From NCBI GenBank assembly GCA_038501625.1, contig JAZAYU010000182.1, forward strand, positions 124,001 to 188,000: a DNA stretch of 64,000 bases, given 5' to 3'. Position numbers and translations under genes: made by a program. The stretch comes from Corbicula japonica. Its lineage: Eukaryota > Mollusca > Bivalvia > Venerida > Cyrenidae. Positions 46,884 through 58,100 of this stretch are shown here, piece by piece. The notes under the pieces were generated by a model. It was not told where the DNA came from and made no database searches. It saw only the letters and a program-made list of their open reading frames with translations. How positions within the stretch are numbered: the stretch's first letter is position 1; the number at the start of each line of letters is the position of its first letter.

Positions 46884-47700
46884 AAAAAATTTCCATAAGT
46901 TAAATAGAAATCAAAGTAATAGGTGAGATAACTCTCAAACACTGCAGGTTATCATGTAAATACACCAAACAGCCTTGTTGGTGCCTTCTGTAAATGTTAA
47001 AACATTAAAGAATGTTTGAGTAATACCATGGAATGCATTTTAAAAAGTAAACAAGGGTAGATAACTCTGCAACAGTGTGGCACACTGCACAGATTTTTTT
47101 TTCCAAATCAATGATTCTGACCTTGTTTCATGCTGATTTGATCAATTTTACTTAAATTTTTAAGAGGAAAACCTTTGTGGAAGCTGCCCGCCTGCCTGCA
47201 GCATTGTTCACATAACAGTTATTTCAAACAGATTAGTGTTCAAAATAAAAATAAGGTACATCATAATTTAAAAGGATATGCCTGTGTTTAAAATAGGTTT
47301 TCGCAATTTCAGACTTCCCAAAAGCTGAAAAAAAGTCACACATTGGATGTGAAAATCTGTCTGACCGAAACAAACTCTGTCTGAAAGAAACATGCTTAAC
47401 ATGTTAAAAAGGAATTAGCAGTTTAAATTTTTGTCTGACACTTGGTCTGATAACATAAGAAATCAGATTGGACTGGTCCAAATTTTAACGCACATGTCTG
47501 TCAGTCTGGCAACTGTAGGAAAGTCTGCAAATTTCATAAAGGGTGTAAATTTGTCAAACATTGGATTATGTTAGGAAAGTATGACATTGTTTTCACACAA
47601 GAGTCTTCAAAATGTGGCTCTTGAATATGAAATCATGTTAACCAAGGAAAAACCATTTTAACAAGAAATCTTTTCTTAGTTTGAATAATGATCAACTAAA
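46884..47700. other. intergenic DNA without supported genes
   Basis: AT-rich; scattered open frames lack family resemblance. Lies between divergent NFRKB and EIF3F. Confidence 0.5.
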
Positions 47701-47702
47701 AA

Positions 47703-48000
47703 ATGTCAGCAAACAAATGTATGCCATTCTTCATGTATGCCGAATACCTTGGAGTAACTATCTCCCCAACCATCTCTTGGTCTAAACACATCAACATTCT
47801 CGCTACTAAGGCTAATAACACTCTTAAATTCATCAAAAGAAATATTCAAACTGACATCCCAAAACTCAAGGAAGTAGCATACAAGACATACATCCACCCA
47901 TGTTTGTAGTATTGTGCCTCAGTCTCATCCATCTCCCCCATCAGATCATTTGTTTCTCATCATTCAACTAACATCCATCATTCATCTTTTATTGTAGCAC
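47703..48000 (+). pseudogene. LINE reverse transcriptase C-terminal fragment
   Basis: AEYLGVTISPTISWSKHINI then ATKANNTLKFIKRNI and KEVAYKTYIHPCL, a stop, then YCASV: the thumb region typical of Jockey/CR1-type non-LTR retrotransposons. Truncated on both sides and broken by a stop. Confidence 0.85.
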
Positions 48001-48342
48001 CCTGGGAAAAGCAATTTGCTTGTAAACCTTATCAGACATCATTAATTTAATATTCATGGCACTCCTATTAGCTGTTAACGTGCAGAAACCAACCCAAACA
48101 TCTATGAAAATTAGTATTCCCAAAACATTATAATCTTCTTCCAGAATACTGGCCGTCTTCAACTGACTGAAGTTTACTGCCAGAGTAATCTAATATTACT
48201 CCCAAAGTTTCTGACAGCGCACTCCACATAATACTCTGTTAAGAGGGTTTGGAGTATTAGGCATATTCAGAGATTCAGATGAATTCAAATGTCCCAGTTA
48301 TTCGAAGACTCAAAACTGATTTGAAGCTCTTGAAAAAAAAAA

Positions 48343-48668
48343 GAGTGAAATATGCATATCAGGAAATGTTACATTCAGAAGACACAGCTTTCTTACACAG
48401 CCAAGAAGAAGAGATGATGAGAGAATAGTTTGAAAAATGATCAATTTCAAAACAGACACCACAAACAATTAAGAAAAATGAGGAACCGACTCCCAGTGGT
48501 TACCCCTGTCGAACAATCAAAGGCAAAACAATTTGCCATTAGGGGATTAAACCATATTTAAGAGTGGACCAACCATACATTTGCCCCAACAGGTTCTCAT
48601 GTGAACAAACAAGTACAAGATGCCTTGGTGAAATAACTCCAACCCACCACGTTGAACTTACTTTATCC
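48343..48668 (+). repeat. tRNA-derived SINE candidate, copy C
   Basis: The longest copy: GAGTGAAATATGCATATCAG through AACAATTTGCCATTAGGGGA to AAATAACTCCAACCCACCAC and ACTTTATCC. It ends about 350 bp before the EIF3F start codon. Confidence 0.6.
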
Positions 48669-48839
48669 GAAATCACTGCCTATCCGAATATATGCAAGTT
48701 GTTTGAAATGAAAATATCACAAAACGCTGATGTCTTCAACCAGTTTTGTTCTGATTTTATATATTTTTCATAGAGATAAGTTATGTTATTACCTTTTATT
48801 AATACCAAACGCCAAAAATGAGCGTTTTCGGTTTTTGGT

Positions 48840-49020
48840 AAAATTCCAGTAACCGGAAATGAAACCAAATGAAGTGAATAATTTATTAATTTCAGCAAAG
48901 TCAAAATATTTGTTCGTTAGAAAACATAATTTTATTTAAATAAATTAATAAATGGACAGTTGAACTTTTGAAAGAACTTTTTAATTTATTTTTCTTACCA
49001 CCCGGCCTTTCACTTCCAAA
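48840..49020 (+). promoter_or_regulatory. probable EIF3F proximal promoter / 5' UTR
   Basis: The stretch before the EIF3F ATG contains an ETS-type core (AACCGGAAAT at about 48850) and pyrimidine-rich tracts (TTTTTCTTACC, CCGGCCTTTC). The start codon context AAAATGGCC resembles a YY1 site, as in many translation-factor genes. No TATA box is placed with confidence; this is inference. Confidence 0.3.
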
Positions 49021-49129
49021 ATGGCCGTCAATCTCGTGTGTCAGATTCACCCGGTGGTTTTGTTTACTATTGTCGACTCTTACGAGAGACGAAACGAAGA
49101 TGCTAGGCGTGTTATAGGGACCTTATTAG
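49021..49129 (+). CDS. EIF3F: EIF3F exon 1 (start codon)
   Basis: The ATG lies in the context TTCCAAAATGGCC; it is the first ATG before the conserved MPN start. Reads [20 protein letters not shown] then RVIGTLL. Donor G|GTATAG, exit phase 1. Confidence 0.95.
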
Positions 49130-52100
49130 GTATAGAGTTTTAGTTTGTAAGTTAATAAACAAACTGTTCAGTAGATTTCTTAAAAAATAATCAAATATGC
49201 GACCGCTCTGAAATTCATTCTCAGAAATTTCGTACCCAGATGCTCTTGACCGTTTCTGAGACGAAAAATCAGTAAGGAGAGGTATGTCAGAGTTCGAAAA
49301 TATTGTTATACAGACTTCTTATTTATGATCAGGTGTATTTTTTAGACATGCAGAGTATATCGGGCAGTTGACATGCTGGTTTTAACAGAGGGAAGTTTTC
49401 CTGTGTTAGTTTTGTCTGTTTTTACCCGAGTCACAGCCCATTGTTATTGTCAGTAATAACTTTTTTTTGTTCCAGACCCTATCAGATCTCTTTCTAATTC
49501 TAACTAAATGCAGGTAAATTGGCAGGATGTGTAGTTGATCTTTACCCTTTACTCCATATATACCACTTTTAACTTGTGCAACAAGTGTAGATCCAGATCA
49601 GCCGGCACATCCATGCCGTTTGATTTGGATCAGCACTGGTTATATCTTTGACAGAAATAACTTAATGAATCTAAAAGCAAATGGTGCTGATCCTGATCAG
49701 ATTGTATTTGTAAAGGGTTATTTAGAAAAGATCTTTTCCTGCATGTCTGCATATATTAAGTTTTTTTTATAACAAGAAGCTAACAGTGGTGATCCTTGTC
49801 AAATGTCATGGATGTGAGAGCTGATCTGGATCTACACTGTTCCCTCATGCGGAAAAACCAGATGAAGTGAAGTTAACTGCCAGATGGAGTAATGAGTTAA
49901 TCACCACTTAATTTGTTTCAGGAACTCATGATAAAGGAGTGGTTGAAGTTACAAATGCATTTGCTGTCCCACACAATGAGTCAGAAGATGAGGTAAAATA
50001 TTGGTCCAATCATGTGAAAAGTTCAAAGTTGCCCGCTAGCTTGGATTTTTACATGAATTTACTATTTATAAAGAAGTAAATAACACACATTAGTATAAAG
50101 TCTCGTTATTTGAACTTTTAACCTTGGCTGTATGACCCTTTCAATGTCTGTTACTCTGTACATATTTCCATCAAGAGATTTTTGCTGAGTATTTAAATAA
50201 ATGTTAGGAAATACAATATATGTGTTTCTATGTTTCCACCAATATCTGTGTTATAGTGACTTAATGTAAAGTGCTGTCAGAGTTATTCATTTTGTGTGTT
50301 ATTCAGCAAAATTTGCTGAGGCAGAAATTCTAAGGTTTATTCCTTCAGTTCCATGGGATATGGTTCAAAATCACATTCCATGGGTAACCAGTGCAGATCC
50401 ACACCACAACCTTTCTGTCTGATCAGGATTTGCACTGTGCACTTTTTGATTTATTAGGTTATTTCTTACCAAGAAACAAACAGTGTAGATCCAGATCAGA
50501 CTGCAAAAATTTGGCTGCAGATCTATATCTACTCCTGTAATAAAAGTCATAGCCAGTAAATAAAGGGTAACAGTTTCAGTTACTGTTTTACTCTTAATCG
50601 CTTGTGTTATATACTTCCTTGTCTTACATGAAAGAAGCTATTTTTGATATTGTTCATTTGTTTTTCTTAATACAAATATATTTATGTTAATTTACAGGTG
50701 GCTGCTGATTTGGAGTATGCTAGAAACATGTTTGAACTTCACAAGAAAGTAAATCCAGCAGAAATCATTGTTGGATGGTAATACACTTTTATTCGCATTA
50801 AAATATTAGTTTCCAATAATATGGGCATTTTTTAATAAATATAGAAAATAAAATAAGAAAATTGGTCCCTCCAGCTTAAATCATCAATCACTCAGATGTC
50901 TTAGTGATTGAAGTAACAATTATTGGTGTCCACCACACAAATGTTTGTCCAATCACCAATTATTGTTACTTGTTATTTCCTTAAGAAATAAAGTTGCACA
51001 ATGCATGTCTGTGATATATTTCTTTTTGTGTCGCCAGCGATAGCAGGTAGACACATAGGGATCCTATTGTCCTGCGACGTCGTTGTCGTCGGCAGTACCG
51101 TCGTCCGGTAGTCCCCCAACTTTAATATGAAACTTAAAGTTGCCAATAACATTGAAAGTACTTGTCCTATTAACTTAATACTTGATCATCATCTGCATGA
51201 ACAACGCCATCTGTGACAACAAGAATGATAACTCCTGTTTCAGTATTTTTTGAGTTATGCCCCTTTCAAATGACATTAATAGGGAACTTTAATATGAAAC
51301 TTAATGTTGGCAATAACTTTGAAAATACTTGTCTTATTCACTTCATACTTGAAATATATCATCTGCATGAACAACGCCATCTGTGACAACAAGAAAGATA
51401 ACTCCTGTTCCAGTATTTTTTGAGTTATGCCCTTTCAAATGGCTTTAATATGGAACTTTAATATGAACCTTAATGTTGCCTATATCTTTGAAAGTACTTT
51501 TCCTATTAACTTTATACTTGGAATATATCATATGCATGAACAACACCATCTCTGAGAACAAGAATGATAACTCCTGTTTCATTTTTTTTACTTAAGCCCC
51601 TTTCAAATGACTTTAATATGAACTTTAATATGAAACTTTATGTTGCCTATAACTTTGAAAGTACTTGTCCTATTCACTTCATACTTGAAATATATCATCT
51701 GCATGAACAACTCCATCTGTGACAACAAGAATGTTAACTCCTGTTTGACTATTTTATGAGTTATGCCCCTTACACATGCAACTTAAACGTGAAACTTAAT
51801 GTTGCCTATAACTTTGAAAGTACTTATCCGATTCACTTCATGCTTTGAATATATCGTCAGCATGAACAACGTCATTGAAAGTACTTGTCCTTTTCACTTA
51901 AAACATGGAATATATCATCTTCAGGAACAACAACATTGGTTACAATAAGAACTATAACTTCTGTTTGAATATTTTTTTAGTTATGCTCCTTTCGATTGCA
52001 ACTTTAACGCTGAACTTAATGTTGACATTAACTTTTAAAGTACTTGTCCTGTTCACCTAATATTCAGAATATATCATCTTCATGAACATCGTCATCACTA

Positions 52101-55100
52101 ACAACAAGAATGATAACTCCTGTTTGACTTTTTATGACTTATGTCCCTTTCACATGAAACTTTAACATGAAACTTTATGTTGCCTATATTTTTATGCCCC
52201 CGCCATGTAATGGCGGAAGGGCATATAGTGTTCACCCTGGCTGTGTGTGGGTGTGTCAGTGTGTCAGTGTGTGTGTATGTTCGAAAATCGTGTCCGCTCT
52301 GTAACTTTGTTATTTCTTATTGGATTTTAAAATAACTTGGTATGAATGTTCACCATATCAAGACGGTGTGTCGCGTACAAAACCCATGCCTGTAGGTCCA
52401 AGGTCAAGGTCACTGTTACTAAAAATAGAATTTTCTTTTCCGGGCTGTAACTTCCTTATGAAAAGAGGGATTTCAAAATAACTTGGCACAAATGTTCACC
52501 ATGACAAGGCGGTGTGTCGCGTACAACACCCATGCCTCTAGGTCCAAGGTCAAGGTCACTGTTACTAAAAATAGAATTTTGTTGGAAAAATCTTGTCCGC
52601 TCTGTAACTTTGTTATTTCTTAATGGATTTTAAAATAACTTGGTATCAATGTTCACCATATCAAGACGGTGTGTCACGTACAAAACCCATGCCCGTAGGT
52701 CCAAGGTCAAGGTCACTGTTACTAAAAATAGAATTTTCTTGTCCGGGCTGTAACTTCCTTATGAAAAGAGGGATTTCAAAATAACTTGGCACAAATGTTC
52801 ACCATGACAAGGCGGTGTGTCGCGTACAACACCCATGCCTCTAGGTCCAAGGTCAAGGTCACTGTTACTAAAAATAGAATTTTGTTGGAAAAATCTTGTC
52901 CGCTCTGTAACTTTGTTATTTCTTAATGGATTTTATAATAACTTGGTATCAATATTCACCATATCAAGACGGTGTGTCGCGTACAATACCCATGCCTGTA
53001 GGTCCAAGGTCAAGGTCACTGTTACTTAAAATAGAATTTTCTTGTCCAGGCTGTAACTTTCTTATGAATGGAGGGATTTCAAAATAACTTGGCACAAATG
53101 TTCACCATGACAAGGCGGTGTGTCGCGTACAATACCCATGCCTGTAGGTCCAAGGTCAAGGTCACTGTTACTAAAAATAGAATTGTGCTGGAAAAATCTT
53201 GTCCGCTCTGTAACTTTGTTATTTTTTAATGGATTTTAAAATAACTTGGTATAAATATTCACCATATCAAGACAGTGTGTCGCGTACAATACCCATGCCT
53301 GTAGGTCCAAGGTCAAGGTCACTGTTACTTAAAATAGAATTTTCTTGTCCAGGCTGTAACTTCCTTATGAATGGAGGATTTCAAAATTACTTGGCACAAA
53401 TGTTCACCATGATAAGGCGATGTGTCCGGTACAACACCCATGCCTAAAGGTCAGAGGTCAAGGTCACTGTTACTAAAAATATAATTTTCTTATAAAACTC
53501 TTGTCTGCTCTGTTTTTATTATGTCTGATTGGATTTTAAAATAACTTGGTATAAATGTTTATTATATCAAGATGATGTGTTGTGTACAATACCCGTGCCT
53601 GTAGGTCCAAGGTCAAGGTCACTGTTACTAAAAGTAGAAATTTCTTGTACTGGCTATAACTTCGTTATTAACAGAACGATTTCAAAACAATTTGGCACAA
53701 ATGTTCACTATGACAAGGCGTTGTGTTGATTACAATTCCCATGCCTGTAGGTCCAAGGTCAAGGTCACATTTACTAAAACCAGAATTTTCTTGTCTGGGC
53801 TGTGAGTTTGTTATTACTTATTGGATTTTAAAATAACTTGGTATAAATGTTCACCATGACAAACATGCGTAGCGGGGGCATCCGTGTCCTATGGACACAT
53901 TTCTAGTTTAAAGTAATTTTTTATTTACATAATACTTGAAATATTTCATCTTCATGAACAACACCATTGGATACAACAACATAACTCCTGTTTAACTATT
54001 TTTGAGTTACGTCCCTTTCAAATGCAACCTAATGTTGCATATAACTTTGAAAGTATTTGTCCTATTCACTTAATACTTGGAATATATCATCTGCATGAAC
54101 AACGACATTGGTGACAAAAAGAATGAAAACTCCTGTTTGAATATTTTATGAGTTATGCCCCTTTCAAATGCAACTTTAACATGAAACATAATGTTGCCTG
54201 TAAAATTGAAAGTACTTGTTCAGTTCACTTAATTCTTTGAATATTTCATCTGCATGCACATACCAACTGGTGAAGAATGATAACTCAGGTTTCACCATTT
54301 TTTTAGTTATTCCCCTTTAAAATACCATTAAGGTGATTCATATGTTCTGTGGTGTAGTATTGAAATCAACTTGAATGAAAACATTTTATTATATATGATT
54401 AACCGTAGACCCACATTTCAACTTTTAGCCAGCAGGCGACACATGTGTTCCGCAGAACACAACATTCTAGTTACTAGATATACTGTACTTTACCTCAGGA
54501 TTGAAATACTGCTGCTAAGGAAGGTAAAACAGGTCTGGAAATTTGTTTGTTCCAGGATGTTGTTCCTAGTGTATACAGTAAATGGTCTGGAAAAAACATT
54601 TAGAGCTTAAGCATGATTTATGCAATGACATTTAAAACACATATTTGCTTTTAGGTATTCTACTGGTCCAGAAGTGTCCGAGCACTCGTTGTTAATTCAT
54701 GAATATTACTCCAGAGAAGCCAAAAATCCCGTACATCTTACAGTAGATACAACACTTAAAGGAAACAAAATGGGAATCAAAGCATTTGTCAGGTAAGTTA
54801 TGTCTTAGCTTGAGTATGATTATAAACAAGTGAAATATGCATATCAGAACTAGCCACAATCAGAAAACACAGTCTCCCCACACGGCCAAATAATAGAGAG
54901 AGAAAGAGCGCATGGGTTTATAATTTGATCAGTTAAAAAAAAGACACTGCGAACAAATTAACAAAAATGGGAACCCGAATGATTACTGCCTTAGAATGGT
55001 CAATGGCAAAATATTTTGAGACATTAAAAGTTAACTCACTGGGTGTCTCAATTATTGGACAACATTTTTACATTTACATGTTCCATTGTTTTCTGTGTTT

Positions 55101-58100
55101 TTTAACCATCACATAGAGCTTGCACTGAACCCTTTACCTCTTGGGATATATTACCCATGGGTGACCAGCCTGCACATCTGTGTTTTCTGATCTAGATCTC
55201 TACAATGTTAGCTTTTATATAAATTATGTTATTTCTGACTAAGAGGCAAACAGTGTAGTTCCAGATCAGACTGCACAGATGTCGGCACAGACGGCATATC
55301 CATAAAGTTAAGGTTTAATGGGTATTGTTACATATATAAGAGCTACAATTCAAGTGATCAATATAAAACAGCCGCTCATCTTAAGTAGCCAGTACACAGA
55401 GGCCAAGCAGTGACAATTTATAATGGATTTAAGTATATTTCCATATCTGTCTGTTAAATTTATGTATACTCTATTTCTCAGCATCTCTTGTTATATTTCA
55501 GTACACCTATAGGCACTCCAGGTAAAACTGTAGGAACCATGTTTGCTCCAGTCCAAGTTGAGATCACAAGCTATGAACCAGAAAAAGTTGGAGGTAATAC
55601 TGTCTTAAGGCCATCTATTTTCATAAATTAACTTTCCTGTAACCAGATTTAATTATCAAATAGACCTTGGTAATGTATCCACTCATAAAATGCCTTTTCC
55701 TAGGATACAATGCATTGACTCCATAGCGAATCCAACCTGCGGCACTTGCTGTAAAGATTAAGCATCCTTGCACAATTTCTACTGTGCTGATAATCTTGAC
55801 ATAAAAAAGCACTGAAAATGTGTATTTGTGTTATAGTTGATGTGATACAGGGAGGGAAGTACAATACAAAGCGAAGTGTTAACTTGGTGAAAGATCTGAC
55901 TCATGTAGAACGGGCATGTGGTATGCTCCAACAGAAGCTGGCAATGGTCCTGGAGTATGTAGAGGATGTACTGGTATGCTCTATTTATACATGTACACTA
56001 CCGAAAAAGTAAGCAAGTAATTTTTTGTTGAAAGTAAAAACAGATCAAATAATCAGTTACATGATTAAGAGTACATATCCAGGGGTGAAAGCAACAACAG
56101 TCTATCTGCTTCTTTATTTAATTTCTCTAAGAAACTTAAGGTTTCCTCCCTCAATATTTACATTGAAGAATAAAATAGAGATTTTACTTAAATATTAAAA
56201 TATAATTATTCTTTATAAGTAAATGATATAATTTTGCCTGCACAAAATACTCCTAAAAGCAAGCCGAGATTCTCTCAGTTTTCATTAAAGTAGGCCAAAA
56301 AAAAATACTGCAACATTTTCAGTCTGTCTTTTCACCTACTTTTTAAAATGACTGATATTGCTTATATTTGAATTACTTTTCTTCATTGTCACTGTTACCA
56401 AATATTGAGTACATTGTGGCAGCTCTCAAGATGGCAACTATTTTTAGCTCGACTATTCGAAGAATATGTCGAGCTATTGTACTCACTTGGGCGTCGGCGT
56501 CCCGCTTTGGTTAAAGTTTGCGTGCAACCTACTGATATCTTAAAAACTACTATAGCTACAGCTTTAAAACTTGGCACACTTGTTCATCATCATGTCCCGA
56601 GTATGTATGCCAAGAACCATAACTCTAACTTTCATTTTGATCAAATTATGGCCCTTTTTCGACTTAGAATTTCAGGTTAAAGTTTGCGTGCAAGCTAATG
56701 TACAGACACATAACTTCGAGACAACTTATACTACAGCTTTGAAACTTGGCACACTTGTTCATCATCATGTCCCGAGTGTGTATGCCAAGAACCATAACTC
56801 TAACTTTCATTTTGATCAAATTATGGCCCTTTTTAGCTCACCTGAGCACTTGTGCTCATGGTGAGCTTTTAGGATCGCCCTGTGTCCGTCGTGTGTCGTG
56901 CGTCGTTAATTTTTGCTTTAAACAACATCTCCTCTTAAACCCCTGGGCCAAAGTTGATGAAACTTGCCACGGATGTTCCTTGCATGAAGCTCTTCCAAAG
57001 TTGTTCAAAGAAATCAATTCCATGCAGAACTCTGGTTGCCATTGCAACCGAAAGGAAAAACTTTGAAAATCTTCTTGTCTGAAACCACAAGGCCTAGAGC
57101 TTAGATATTTGGCATTTAGCACCCTCTAGTGGAACTCTACAAAGATTGTTCAAATTATTTCCCTGGGGTCGAAATTGGCCCCGCCCCAGGGGTCACTTCA
57201 TTTTACATAGACTTATATAGGAAAAACTTTAAAAATCTTCTTGTCTGAAACCACAAGGCCTAGAGCTTAGTTATTTGGCATTTAGCACCCTCTAGTGGAA
57301 CTCTACAAAGATTGTTCAAATTATTTCCCTGGGGTCAAAATCTGCCACGCCCCAGGGGTCACTTCATTTTATATAGACTTATATAGGAAAAACTTTAAAA
57401 ATCTTCTTGTCTGAAACCACAAGGCCTAGAGCTTAGATATTTGGCATTTAGCATCCTCTAGTGGAACTCTACAAAGATTGTTCAAATTATTTCCCTGGGG
57501 TCAAAATTTGCCCCGCCCTAGGGGTCACTTCATTTTATATAGACTTATATAGGAAAAACTTTAAAAATCTTCTTGTCTGAAACCACAAGGCCTAGAGCTT
57601 AGATATTTGGCATTTAGCACCCTCTAGTGAAACTCTACAAAGATTGTTCAAATTATTTCCCTGGGGTCAAAATTGGCCCCGCCCCAGAGGTCACTTCATT
57701 TTATATAGACTTATATAGGAAAAACTTTAAAAATCTTCTTGTCTGAAACCACAAGGCCTAGAGCTTAGATATTTGGCATTTAGCATCCTCTAGTGGAACT
57801 CTACAAAGATTCCAGGTGTCACTTCATTTTATATAGACTTATATAGGAAAAACTTTAAAAATCTTCTTATCTGAAACCACAAGGCCTAGAGCTTAGATAT
57901 TTGGCATTTAGCACCCTTTAGTGGAACTCTACAAAGATTGTTCAAATTATTTCCCTGGGGTCAAAATTGGCCCTGCCCCAGGGGTCACTTCATTTTACAT
58001 AGACTTATATAGGAAATCTTTAAAAAGCTTCTTCTCACAAACCACAATGCGTACAGCTTAGATATTTTGTAAGTAGCATTGTCTAATGGATGTCTACTAA

